Shown in pieces: positions 1 to 7,989 of a DNA stretch of 36,646 nucleotides. The notes beneath the pieces are model-generated. The model did no database searches, was not told where the DNA came from, and worked only from the letters and a program-made list of their open reading frames with translations. Positions within the stretch are counted from its first letter, which is position 1; each line of letters starts with the position of its first letter. Both the position numbers and the translations under genes were made by a program. The stretch is from Chitinophagaceae bacterium (GTDB lineage Bacteria > Bacteroidota > Bacteroidia > Chitinophagales > Chitinophagaceae), in NCBI GenBank assembly GCA_947380605.1, contig CANCRO010000021.1, positions 1-36,646 on the forward strand, written 5' to 3'.

Positions 1-91
1 CCCTTTGCCCAAAACTCTGCTTAGATTAAAATACTTTATTTAAAACATTCTGAAGCTGAAATTGTTTACTACTTTAATTAAATAGCAATAA

Positions 92-1588
92 ATGTTAACT
101 CAAGTATCCATCATATTTCCCCATCAATTATACAAGGAACAGCCTGCAATTAGTTCTGATAGACCTGTCTATTTGGTGGAGGAATGGCATTTTTTTAATC
201 AATACCAATTTCACAAAGAAAAGCTTGTCCTGCATAGGGCTAGTATGAAATTTTATGAACAGTTTCTAAAAGAGCAGGGGGTTGTGGTACATTATATTGA
301 ATCAATTGAAGCACAAAACAGATGCGAATTACTTGTCGAAAAGCTTCATGCCAATGCTATCAAACACATACATATTGTAGATCCAGTAGATAACTGGTTG
401 TTACGGAAAATTAAATCTAGTTGCAAACTATTAGAGATTGAACTAACCATTTATGATAGTCCTAATTTTTTAAATACTTTAAATCAAGTAGATACTTTTT
501 TTTCTAAAAAGAAAACCTATTTTCAAACGGATTTTTACACCTGGCAAAGAAAGTCGAGAAATATTTTACTTGAAAAAGACGGTAAACCATTGGGCGGAAA
601 ATGGACTTATGATGCAGATAACCGATCTAAATTTCCTAAAAAAGAACTAGCCCCTAAAATACCATCTGCCCCGCTAAACAATTATATAAATGAAGCGGCA
701 ATTTATGTACAGAATAATTATACGAATAATTATGGATCAGTAAATAAAGATCATTTATTTGTCATCAATTTTGTTGATACTGAAAAATGGCTTGAAGAAT
801 TTTTACAAGACCGATTTGAAAAATTTGGGGTATATGAAGATGCAATTGTAGCAAAAGAATCCGTTTTGCATCATTCTCTTCTCTCTCCAATGCTTAATAT
901 TGGTTTAATAACTCCTCAACAAATTATAGACCGTGCAATAGCCTTTTCAATTAAAAATACTATTCCATTAAATTCTTTAGAAGGCTTTATTAGACAAATA
1001 GTAGGTTGGCGAGAATTTATCAGAATTGTATATGAGCAGGAAGGTTCAAAACAAAGAACTACTAATTACTGGAAATTTACTAGAAAAATTCCGGCAAGTT
1101 TTTGGAACGGTACCACAGGTATTGCGCCTATTGATATTACCATAAAAAAGGTATTAGCCACTGGATATTGTCATCATATTGAAAGGCTTATGGTGCTAGG
1201 TAATTTTATGCTCTTATGCGAATTTGATCCAAATGAAGTTTATAAGTGGTTCATGGAAATGTTTATTGATGCGTATGATTGGGTAATGGTGCCCAATGTT
1301 TACGGCATGACACAGTTTGCAGATGGAGGATTAATGACCACTAAGCCCTACATAAGTGGAAGCAATTATTTAATGAAGATGAGTGACTATGAAAAAGGTG
1401 AATGGCAAGAAATTTGGGATGGTTTATTTTGGCGATTTATGCATGAGCATAGGTCCTTTTTCTTAAGCAATCCAAGAATTGGGATGCTTGTACATACTTT
1501 TGATAAGATGAATGCTGATAAAAAAGCATTCCATTTATTCAATGCTGAAAAATTTTTAAAGGAATTAGATAATCAAAATAACAGATAA
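92..1588 (+). CDS. Cryptochrome/photolyase of the FeS-BCP (DPRP) type, lacking Fe-S cysteines
   Basis: Flavin-dependent blue-light photolyase/cryptochrome of the prokaryotic FeS-BCP group, whose studied members repair (6-4) photoproducts. Residues about 5-180 form the DPRP alpha/beta antenna domain, ending in a GGKWTYDADNR block (168-178). Residues about 220-498 are the helical FAD domain, with QIVGWREFI (302-310), the HHIERLMVLGNF block carrying the conserved His pair (361-362), and DAYDWVMVPNVYGM (393-406). The 498-residue length is normal for the group. The protein has only four cysteines (78, 111, 360, 376). None sits where the group's 4Fe-4S ligands lie: the TGMxC position reads TGIAP (343-346), and the segment after MSDY (430-433) is EKGEWQEIWDG with no Cys. 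It is probably cluster-free. The next gene starts 25 nt downstream, so the two are likely co-transcribed. Family is secure; lesion specificity is inferred. Confidence 0.9.
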   Translation: MLTQVSIIFPHQLYKEQPAISSDRPVYLVEEWHFFNQYQFHKEKLVLHRASMKFYEQFLKEQGVVVHYIESIEAQNRCELLVEKLHANAIKHIHIVDPVDNWLLRKIKSSCKLLEIELTIYDSPNFLNTLNQVDTFFSKKKTYFQTDFYTWQRKSRNILLEKDGKPLGGKWTYDADNRSKFPKKELAPKIPSAPLNNYINEAAIYVQNNYTNNYGSVNKDHLFVINFVDTEKWLEEFLQDRFEKFGVYEDAIVAKESVLHHSLLSPMLNIGLITPQQIIDRAIAFSIKNTIPLNSLEGFIRQIVGWREFIRIVYEQEGSKQRTTNYWKFTRKIPASFWNGTTGIAPIDITIKKVLATGYCHHIERLMVLGNFMLLCEFDPNEVYKWFMEMFIDAYDWVMVPNVYGMTQFADGGLMTTKPYISGSNYLMKMSDYEKGEWQEIWDGLFWRFMHEHRSFFLSNPRIGMLVHTFDKMNADKKAFHLFNAEKFLKELDNQNNR

Positions 1589-1613
1589 AAATAGAAATAA
1601 TAGCACCTGCCTT

Positions 1614-2738
1614 ATGCAAGAGTATACTAATTTTTTTTCTACCGATTACGACTCTATTATTGATAAAATAAATGCAATTCATCCTGAGAAATATTCTAAA
1701 ACAAGAAATTTCTTGAATGGAGAGGTAACTTATTTATCGCCTTATATTTCAAGAGGTGTGCTATCGACAAAGCAGGTAATGGACATGGTTTTAAACAATG
1801 GCTTTACTTTCTTTCAAAGTGAAAAATTAATTCAAGAGCTTGCATGGCGTGAATATTATCAAAGGGTATGGCAAGTTAAAAAAGAACAAATTTGGGATGA
1901 TTTAAAACAAGTACAACCAGCTGTTGATCATTATGAAATGTTGGCCTCTTTATTAAACTGTACTACAGGTATTCAAGTAATTGATGAACATATTCAGCGC
2001 TTATATCAAACAGGTTATATACATAATCATATAAGAATGTATTTAGCTTCAATTACCTGTAATATTGGAAAGGCACATTGGAAAATACCTGCTAAATGGA
2101 TGTACTATCATTTGTTGGATGGGGATATAGCAAGTAATAATTGCAGTTGGCAATGGGTGGGTGGATCATTTTCTTCAAAAAAATATTATTGCAATCAAGA
2201 TAATATTAATAAGTACACTCATTCACATCAAACGGGTACTTTTCTAGATGCTTCTTATGAGCAAATTACCGATATAAAAGTACCTGATACTTTATCAGTT
2301 TCAACTTCATTGAAACTACACACTATTTTACCTGACACAAAACTTCCTATACTAGATTTGAGTAAACCTACACTCTTATACAACTCATACAACCTAGACC
2401 CAAATTGGCGAGCAAAAGAAAATGTCAATAGGGTATTAATTTTAGAGCCATCTCATTTTAATGAAAACCCTGTTAGCGAAAAGGTTTTATATTTCATCCT
2501 TGAGCTTTCGAAAAATATTCCAGACATACAAGTATTTGTCGGAGAAATAGCAGCAATTGTAAAGCTTTATAATGAAAACCATATTGAAACAACGAAAGTA
2601 ATTATTTCAAAAGAACATCCAGCATTTGAATACTACCCCGGTATTAAAGATCAGCGCGATTGGTTATTCCCATCAGTTTCGGGATACCATTCTTCCTTTT
2701 TTAATTTTTGGAAAAAATGTGCTCAATCAATTCAATAA
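1614..2738 (+). CDS. Photolyase/cryptochrome with N-terminal FAD domain and apparent C-terminal alpha/beta domain (possible circular permutation)
   Basis: Photolyase-superfamily flavoprotein. The FAD-binding domain begins almost at residue 1 instead of after a ~200-residue antenna domain. LSPYISRGVLS (41-51), QELAWREYY (74-82), TTGIQVIDEHIQRLYQTGYI with following HNHIRM (117-142) and DGDIASNNCSWQW (169-181) match the family's FAD- and substrate-binding blocks, and the ASNN motif and the Trp of the electron-transfer chain are kept. After about residue 245 comes a ~130-residue tail with alternating strands and helices: TLLYNSYNLDPNW (253-265), NRVLILEP (272-279), helix 286-300, IQVFVGE (305-311), TKVIISKEHP (327-336). 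This resembles the normally N-terminal Rossmann-like domain, moved to the end. The family call comes from motifs. The permutation is inference from order and secondary-structure pattern. It lies in the same operon as the preceding photolyase. Confidence 0.85.
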   Translation: MQEYTNFFSTDYDSIIDKINAIHPEKYSKTRNFLNGEVTYLSPYISRGVLSTKQVMDMVLNNGFTFFQSEKLIQELAWREYYQRVWQVKKEQIWDDLKQVQPAVDHYEMLASLLNCTTGIQVIDEHIQRLYQTGYIHNHIRMYLASITCNIGKAHWKIPAKWMYYHLLDGDIASNNCSWQWVGGSFSSKKYYCNQDNINKYTHSHQTGTFLDASYEQITDIKVPDTLSVSTSLKLHTILPDTKLPILDLSKPTLLYNSYNLDPNWRAKENVNRVLILEPSHFNENPVSEKVLYFILELSKNIPDIQVFVGEIAAIVKLYNENHIETTKVIISKEHPAFEYYPGIKDQRDWLFPSVSGYHSSFFNFWKKCAQSIQ

Positions 2739-2874
2739 GTACATAGTTGATAAATGTTCGAAAAGTTTTTACTTATTAAAAGTGGTAATGATTCTATTAA
2801 AAATATTTTTACAGTTTTGATTTTTTAATAAAAAGCTCAAATAAAATCATATCGATTCATTCCGTCTGTTCCCT

Positions 2875-3507
2875 CTATTTTTCAGATATGGCAATGTACT
2901 TTTTCAATTCAGTTTGATTTTCTGCTTGTTTTATTAAAAAGTCTGCTACGTCTGCTCTATTGATTCCGCCTATATTAATTCCTTTGAATAATTTATTTTC
3001 AACACGGTATTTTTCTGTCAATTCCTTGTCCAATAGCCTTCCTGGCCTAACAACTGTCCAATTCAAGTCTGAATGAGTGATAATTTCTTCCATTTGAGTT
3101 TTATCAGCGTACGCGTCTTTTAATAAGTATTTTAAGAACATCTTTATTAACCAAGAAACATAATTTTTACTTTCTCCGGCTCCAAATCCGGTAACAAAAA
3201 TAAATGGAATCGTTATTTTTCTCTCTCTATTGATTTCCAGTATTGACTTTGCAAAATCTGAAAAAAGGGTAGTAGGTTTCATATTCCTACGAGTCCCCAA
3301 TGTTACAATTAGTGCCTCTGCGTTTTGGATTGCATTTAATAAATCAGCTTTATTCCTTGCATCACCAAGTATTACATTTAACGATTTGGTTTCTTCTATA
3401 TCAATTTTAGATCGAGAAAGGGTTGTTATGGAATGATTTCTATTTAATCCTCTTTTTACTGTTTCTAGTCCTATTCCGGCCGAGGCTCCTATGATAGTTA
3501 TATTCAT
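2875..3507 (-). CDS. NAD(P)-binding Rossmann-fold protein (atypical SDR, NAD(P)H-binding family)
   Basis: Predicted cytoplasmic NAD(P)-dependent oxidoreductase or dinucleotide sensor of the atypical short-chain dehydrogenase family (NmrA/SDR_a5-like, 210 residues). The N-terminus MNITIIGASAGIG gives the GxxxxIG dinucleotide-binding loop. NVILGDARNKADL (about 48-60) is the usual acidic D-A/V-R motif that contacts the adenine. ALIVTLGTRRN and the later FIFVTGFGAGESKNY and NWTVVRPGRLLD blocks are typical of this family, where VRPG marks the strand after the substrate pocket. There is no classical YxxxK pair at the expected spacing, so a sensor or a narrow reductase is as likely as a true dehydrogenase. 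It is convergent with the photolyase pair and has no obvious operon partner. Substrate is unknown. Confidence 0.85.
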   Translation of the reverse strand: MNITIIGASAGIGLETVKRGLNRNHSITTLSRSKIDIEETKSLNVILGDARNKADLLNAIQNAEALIVTLGTRRNMKPTTLFSDFAKSILEINRERKITIPFIFVTGFGAGESKNYVSWLIKMFLKYLLKDAYADKTQMEEIITHSDLNWTVVRPGRLLDKELTEKYRVENKLFKGINIGGINRADVADFLIKQAENQTELKKYIAISEK

Positions 3508-3670
3508 TTTTGTTTACTGAATTTGGTTTTGGAATATATCAAATAGGCCAACAAAAATTAGTGTAAAGATTTTTTTGTTAAGGCCTATCATCAAGTCTAT
3601 TAAAAAGTTTCTTTTCTAAATATAAGATTATTATAAGAGATCTTCTCGCTGGAATATGATTTAAACCATT

Positions 3671-3746
3671 TTTATCAGTCTCCAATTATTTCATCTCTTC
3701 ATCTTCATTCGTCCCCTGTTTTTTCTTTTAAACTAAAACTAGGCCG
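3671..3746. repeat. Degenerate direct repeat, copy A
   Basis: A roughly 76-base stretch with the words CAATTAT, CATC, CATTC, CCCCTGTTTT and GGCC in the same order and spacing as copy B at 4932-5009; identity is about three quarters by eye. The two copies bracket the propeller gene at 3771-4859. This copy lies between that gene's stop codon and the start of the Rossmann-fold gene. Confidence 0.5.
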
Positions 3747-3770
3747 TTATTTAATAGAATACGATTATAA

Positions 3771-4859
3771 TTAAGGTGCAGAGAATTTAATAAAGCTTTT
3801 GCCATCGAATTTATATAGTTCTGTATTTCTTGAACCAATCCATATATTTCCTTTTTTATCTTCCAGCATACTCCAAACAAAATATTTGCTCATACCATTT
3901 TTGTCATTATAATTTTTAAACGACTTGCCATTGTATACCCAAATACCTTCTTCGCTATCAAACCTATTAAGCATTTCTTCCCCATTAAACCAAATATTTC
4001 CTGATTTGTCAACCAATACCGGATTGCCGATTTTAGCTTTTTCTGTAAAAATTTTAAACGCATTCCCATCATAAATAAAATTTCCATGTATCCGCCCCCC
4101 AAACCAAAGGATTCCTTTTTCATCTTCTCTTATATAACGTATCCAACTATCACCATTTGGTTTAAAACTTTTAATTGATTTGCCATCATATAAGCATACG
4201 CCTTCATCTCCAGGAGGTACCCCAGAAGCAAACCAGATATTGCCAGCCTTATCCTGTAACATGTTATCAATCAAAGTAAGTTTTAAATTTTCTTTATTTA
4301 TTACACCATCATTTTGTAAAAAGCGAGTAAATGTTTTACCATCATAAAAATAAACTCCGTCACCTGTACCCACCCAAATTTTGCCGCTCTTATCTTGTAA
4401 CAAACTCCAAACTGTATTTTTTGTTGATTGATTTGAGTAATAATTATTATTTGTATTTAGAGAGAAAGTAAAATTTTTAACTGATACTTTTTCAAGTTTA
4501 CCATTTACAAATTTACACAGGCCCTCAGAAGTTCCCATCCAAATAATACCCTTATTGTCTTCTAATAAAGAATAAACACAATTGCTTTGCAGACCTTCTA
4601 ATTTTGTTATTTGAGTGAAAGTATTTCCATCGTATTTATAAACCCCCTCACCAGTTGTTCCAAACCATATATTCCCGCTTTTATCTTCCAGCATACAAAA
4701 TATATTGTCTGCCTGAGTTGATTCTTGTGTTTTTTTAAGTGTAAAAAATGATTTATTGGTTTTCGATTCAGGTTGCTTTAAGTCATATTTTGGATTACTC
4801 TGACCATTACTCACTATGTAGATTAATATAAATGCTAGCAAACAGATTGATTTTTTCAT
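3771..4859 (-). CDS. Secreted seven-bladed Reg_prop beta-propeller protein
   Basis: Exported protein made almost entirely of two-component-regulator propeller (Reg_prop, PF07494) repeats. The first ~19 residues are a signal peptide (MKKSICLLAFILIY core). The mature part carries seven copies of the blade signature G-x-I/L-W-x-G or close variants: GNIWFGT, GIIWMGT, GKIWVGT, GNIWFAS, GILWFGG, GNIWFNG, GNIWIGS. Most are followed by a YDGK(S/T)F-type loop, which fits a closed seven-bladed propeller. In hybrid sensor kinases this domain senses polysaccharide fragments outside the cell. Here no kinase, Y_Y_Y domain or transmembrane segment follows, so it is a free periplasmic or surface propeller of unknown ligand. 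It is monocistronic as far as can be seen, and direct repeats lie on both sides. Confidence 0.85.
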   Translation of the reverse strand: MKKSICLLAFILIYIVSNGQSNPKYDLKQPESKTNKSFFTLKKTQESTQADNIFCMLEDKSGNIWFGTTGEGVYKYDGNTFTQITKLEGLQSNCVYSLLEDNKGIIWMGTSEGLCKFVNGKLEKVSVKNFTFSLNTNNNYYSNQSTKNTVWSLLQDKSGKIWVGTGDGVYFYDGKTFTRFLQNDGVINKENLKLTLIDNMLQDKAGNIWFASGVPPGDEGVCLYDGKSIKSFKPNGDSWIRYIREDEKGILWFGGRIHGNFIYDGNAFKIFTEKAKIGNPVLVDKSGNIWFNGEEMLNRFDSEEGIWVYNGKSFKNYNDKNGMSKYFVWSMLEDKKGNIWIGSRNTELYKFDGKSFIKFSAP

Positions 4860-4931
4860 AATACTTGTTGAAATAATAATATTTTGAAGGTATTTAATTT
4901 TTGACCGCCGCTATTGATGGCATTCTTAATC

Positions 4932-5009
4932 TTTCTTCAGTTTACAATTATCCCATCCCTTCGCCTCCATTCACCCCTGTTTTCCCTTTAAAAACACAAA
5001 ACCTGGCCA
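4932..5009. repeat. Degenerate direct repeat, copy B
   Basis: Partner of the repeat at 3671-3746, in the same orientation. It lies about 70 nt upstream of the propeller gene start and ends just before the tRNA terminator. It could be a remnant of a duplication or insertion involving the propeller gene, or a conserved leader element. Confidence 0.5.
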
Positions 5010-5035
5010 GAACTTGGCCGAGACTTAACCCAAAT

Positions 5036-5070
5036 AAAAAGGGTCTACACTTTTAACAGCATAAACCCTT
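5036..5070 (-). terminator. Rho-independent terminator of the tRNA gene
   Basis: Read on the minus strand, AAGGGTTTA and TAGACCCTT form a 9-bp stem (one G-T pair) around a 14-nt loop, followed by TTTTT. It begins about 20 nt past the tRNA 3' end, so it fits termination of the tRNA transcript. Confidence 0.7.
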
Positions 5071-5091
5071 GAAAAGGATGCCTTTCGGCTG

Positions 5092-5165
5092 TGGGCCCAC
5101 CTGGGCTCGAACCAGGGACCACCTGATTATGAGTCAGGTGCTCTAACCAACTGAGCTATAGGCCC
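5092..5165 (-). tRNA. tRNA with CAT anticodon (tRNA-Ile2 or elongator tRNA-Met)
   Basis: A 74-nt tRNA on the minus strand. The acceptor stem GGGCCTA pairs with TGGGCCC (one T-G wobble) and the discriminator is A. The D-arm contains AGCTCAGTTGGTTAGAGC, the anticodon arm is CCTGA-CTCATAA-TCAGG, and the T-arm has the canonical GGTTCGAGCC. The anticodon CAT is read in the loop CTCATAA. CCA is not encoded. CAT tRNAs may be initiator Met, elongator Met or lysidine-modified Ile2. The acceptor does not have the initiator-type unpaired 1-72 position (here G1-C72), so initiator is excluded. The choice between Ile2 and Met cannot be settled by eye; the GC-rich GGGCC acceptor leans to Ile2. Confidence 0.95.
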
Positions 5166-5195
5166 TTTCTTCAATTATTTTGAAGATTTAGGATG

Positions 5196-5203
5196 CAAAT
5201 ATA
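5196..5203 (-). promoter_or_regulatory. Candidate -7 box (TATATTTG) for the tRNA gene
   Basis: On the minus strand TATATTTG matches the Bacteroidota -7 consensus TAnnTTTG and lies about 30 nt before the tRNA 5' end. No well-spaced TTG -33 element is seen: the nearest TTG is only 12 nt upstream. Confidence 0.35.
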
Positions 5204-5271
5204 CTCAAAGACGATCAATTTAACGCTTCATTAAATTTATTTGACGTTATTTTGCAGCTTCAAGTTTATTT

Positions 5272-5991
5272 ATGAAACAAACATTTTTATTAGTTCTAGC
5301 AGTTACTTTATTAGGTACTGCCTTTGGCCAAACAAAAAAAGACTGGAGTAAAGTGGTGACCTCGGGTGCTGGCGATCATTTTATGATTTCTATCTCCAAA
5401 GATGGATGGAATGGAACGCCAGATAGTATCGACAAAAGAATGAGTGGTTTTTCGCGTGGCCTTAACATCGCCTTCATGCTCAATAAACCTTTCAAAAGCG
5501 ATGCTCGTTGGAGCGTAGCATTTGGATTAGGCATTAGCCATAGTAGTATATTTTTTAAGAAAACCGATGTAGCCTTAAGATCATCGGCTACCCTTTTACC
5601 ATTTACAAATCTTGACTCTGCTAATCATTTTAAAAAATACAAATTAGCCACCACTTTTCTTGAGGCGCCAGTAGAAATTCGCTATACCGCTGATCCAGTG
5701 AATGAAAAAAGAAGCTGGAAATATGCGCTTGGTGTTAAAGTAGGTACGATGGTCAATGCACATACAAAAGGAAAAACGCTCGAAAGCAAAACAAGCAGTA
5801 CTTTGAACACTTATACCGAAAAGGAAAGTAAAACTTCATTTTTTAATGGTACCCGACTAGCAGCAACTGCAAGGATTGGTTTAGGTAACTTCTCTGTTTT
5901 TGGAACTTATTCTATTACCCCACTGCTTAAAGACTTTGCTGGACCTTCTTTTCGGCCTTACCAACTTGGACTTTGTATTAGCGGACTCTAA
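5272..5991 (+). CDS. PorT-like outer-membrane beta-barrel protein
   Basis: Small outer-membrane barrel of the PorT/OMP_b-brl family. A clear signal peptide covers about residues 1-19 (MKQTFLLVLAVTLLGTAFG, cleaved before QTKKDW). The mature part alternates amphipathic strands with short turns: RGLNIAFMLNKPF, WSVAFGLGISHSSIFF, TTFLEAPVEIRYTAD, WKYALGVKVGTMVNAH, LAATARIGLGNFSVFGTYSITPL. It ends in YQLGLCISGL. TFLEAPVEIRY matches the 'Y-L-E-I/V-P-L' strand common in these proteins. At 239 residues it fits an eight- to ten-stranded barrel. It is bounded by a strong terminator and is probably monocistronic. The ligand or role is not visible from sequence. Confidence 0.8.
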   Translation: MKQTFLLVLAVTLLGTAFGQTKKDWSKVVTSGAGDHFMISISKDGWNGTPDSIDKRMSGFSRGLNIAFMLNKPFKSDARWSVAFGLGISHSSIFFKKTDVALRSSATLLPFTNLDSANHFKKYKLATTFLEAPVEIRYTADPVNEKRSWKYALGVKVGTMVNAHTKGKTLESKTSSTLNTYTEKESKTSFFNGTRLAATARIGLGNFSVFGTYSITPLLKDFAGPSFRPYQLGLCISGL

Positions 5992-6011
5992 TAATAAAAA
6001 TTTAAATATTT

Positions 6012-6037
6012 AATCCCGGCCATTAGCCGGGATTTTT
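6012..6037 (+). terminator. Rho-independent terminator after the barrel protein
   Basis: ATCCCGGC and GCCGGGAT form a perfect 8-bp GC-rich stem around the loop CATTA, followed by TTTT. It lies 20 nt after the stop codon at 5991 and separates this gene from the PurF-like gene. Confidence 0.9.
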
Positions 6038-6075
6038 AGTTTACAATGCTTTAACTTTGAGACTTATTTTACTAC

Positions 6076-7923
6076 ATGAGCGACGAAATTAAACACGAAT
6101 GTGGGCTTGCTTTCATTCGACTTCGCAAACCTTTTAGTTATTACCAGCAAAAATATGGATCGGTAATGTATGGCCTTAACAAGCTGTATTTATTGATGGA
6201 GAAGCAACACAACCGTGGTCAAGATGGCGCTGGTGTTGCTACAGTAAAGCTAAATGTAGAGCCTGGCTACCCTTTTTTACATCGACTAAGAAGTAGTGCC
6301 AATCAGCCGATCGCTGATCTTTTTTCTCGCATCGGTCAAGAAATAGAAGAGATAGAAAAATATCAACCGGATATTAAAAATCATCCTGGCCTGATGAAGG
6401 GTCATATCAATTACTTGGGCGAATTATTATTAGGCCATCTGCGATATGGCACCCAAGGAAAAAATAATGTAGAGTTTTGCCACCCCTTTATCAAAAGAGA
6501 TACAATCCCCTCTAGAAACTTAGCCCTAGCTGGAAACTTCAATTTAGTTAATACCGAAGAATTATTTAGCCAAATTGGAATGGAACCGGGTGTTTTTCAA
6601 AAACAAAGTGACTTGGCTGCCATGATGGAAGTAATCCACCATTTTATGGTTAAAGCAGATGAAGCTTTTCCTGGCAAACTAGATATCAGTAAAGTGTTGC
6701 AAAAAGCAGTACCCCTATTTGATGGCGGATTTAATTTTTGCGGACTAGTAGGTAACGGTAGCGCTTTTGTAGTAAGAGATGCTCATGGTATTCGTCCTTC
6801 TTATTATTATATCAATGATGATGTAATTGTTGCCGCTAGTGAAAGGGCTGCTATCAGAACCGCTTTCAATGTGGGAGAAAATGAAGTGATGGAACTAATG
6901 CCTGGATTTGGTTTACTAGTAGATGCTGACGGCAATTATAAAGTTGAACAAATAATGGAAGCTAAGGAAAGAAAAGCCTGTAGCTTCGAACGTATTTATT
7001 TTAGTCGCGGTAGTGATGAAAAAATTTATAAAGAAAGAAAAGCTCTAGGACGTTATTTAAGTGAACCCGTTTTAAAGGCAGTGGACTACGATCTTAGAAA
7101 CACCATCTTCTCTTTCATCCCTAACACTGCCGAGACTGCCTTTTATGGTCTAATAAAAGGTGCGGACGACTATCTCAAAAAAATAAAAGTAGAACGAATT
7201 TTAAGTTGGGGCAATGATTTTGATGAGGCTAAACTAACTGAAATGGTTAGTCGCAAAATCAGATTCGAAAAAATTGCTATCAAAGATGTAAAACTGCGCA
7301 CCTTTATTACCGAAGATAGCAGTAGAAATGAAATGGTACAGCATGTGTACGACATCACCTATGGTACGGTTAGAAAGGATATTGATACCCTAGTGGTCAT
7401 TGATGACTCCATTGTTAGAGGTACTACTTTAAAACAAAGTATCATCCGAATGTTGGCTAGGCTATCACCAAAAAAAATTATCGTAGTTTCTTCTGCTCCT
7501 CAAATACGCTATCCAGATTGTTATGGAATTGACATGAGTAAAATGGGAGACTTTATTGCCTTTAGAGCGGCCATCGAATTAATCTACGAAAGCAAACAAG
7601 AGAGCTTATTAGGAGAACTACTATCTCAATGTAAAGAATTAGAGAAGCAAGGTCAATTACACGCTGAAAATGTAGTTCGAAAATTATACAAACCTTTTAC
7701 AGTAGAACAAGTATCCGATAAAATTGCTCAACTGATTACTCCAAAAGATATTACCATACCCGTAAGTCTGATCTATCAAACTATTGAAACCCTTCATCTT
7801 GCCTGTCCGACCAACACCGGAGACTGGTATTTTACTGGCAACTATCCTACTCCAGGCGGAAACCGTGTTTGCAATAAAGCCTTCATGAATTATATGGAAG
7901 GAAAAAATGTAAGAGGATATTAA
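6076..7923 (+). CDS. Long PurF-like amidotransferase/phosphoribosyltransferase paralogue
   Basis: Homologue of glutamine PRPP amidotransferase, the first enzyme of purine synthesis. The N-terminal Ntn glutamine-amidotransferase domain starts at Cys9 (ECGLAF) after an 8-residue propeptide, as in self-processed PurF enzymes. It has QHNRGQDGAG (44-53), GHLRYGT (120-126) and SD (178-179). The C-terminal phosphoribosyltransferase domain carries the PRPP loop VVIDDSIVRGTT (440-451) and SSAPQIRYPDCYGID. Two things are odd. It is 615 residues against about 470-510 for ordinary PurF, with extra sequence around 60-118 and at the C-terminus. The oxyanion-hole block AHNGN reads AGNFN (152-156), replacing the Gly with Phe. 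It may therefore be a divergent paralogue, not the biosynthetic PurF, and no other purine gene is nearby. A histidine phosphatase follows 66 nt downstream. Confidence 0.85.
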   Translation: MSDEIKHECGLAFIRLRKPFSYYQQKYGSVMYGLNKLYLLMEKQHNRGQDGAGVATVKLNVEPGYPFLHRLRSSANQPIADLFSRIGQEIEEIEKYQPDIKNHPGLMKGHINYLGELLLGHLRYGTQGKNNVEFCHPFIKRDTIPSRNLALAGNFNLVNTEELFSQIGMEPGVFQKQSDLAAMMEVIHHFMVKADEAFPGKLDISKVLQKAVPLFDGGFNFCGLVGNGSAFVVRDAHGIRPSYYYINDDVIVAASERAAIRTAFNVGENEVMELMPGFGLLVDADGNYKVEQIMEAKERKACSFERIYFSRGSDEKIYKERKALGRYLSEPVLKAVDYDLRNTIFSFIPNTAETAFYGLIKGADDYLKKIKVERILSWGNDFDEAKLTEMVSRKIRFEKIAIKDVKLRTFITEDSSRNEMVQHVYDITYGTVRKDIDTLVVIDDSIVRGTTLKQSIIRMLARLSPKKIIVVSSAPQIRYPDCYGIDMSKMGDFIAFRAAIELIYESKQESLLGELLSQCKELEKQGQLHAENVVRKLYKPFTVEQVSDKIAQLITPKDITIPVSLIYQTIETLHLACPTNTGDWYFTGNYPTPGGNRVCNKAFMNYMEGKNVRGY

Positions 7924-7989
7924 TAAGGATCAGCAGAAATTAATTATTGAAAAATTGTTGGATGAAATGCAGCATTTATCCTTGAAAAA

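Noticed and set aside
2626-2820. Open frame overlapping the end of the second photolyase
   Set aside because: Out of frame with the photolyase, runs into AT-rich spacer, no motif; shadow of the real gene.
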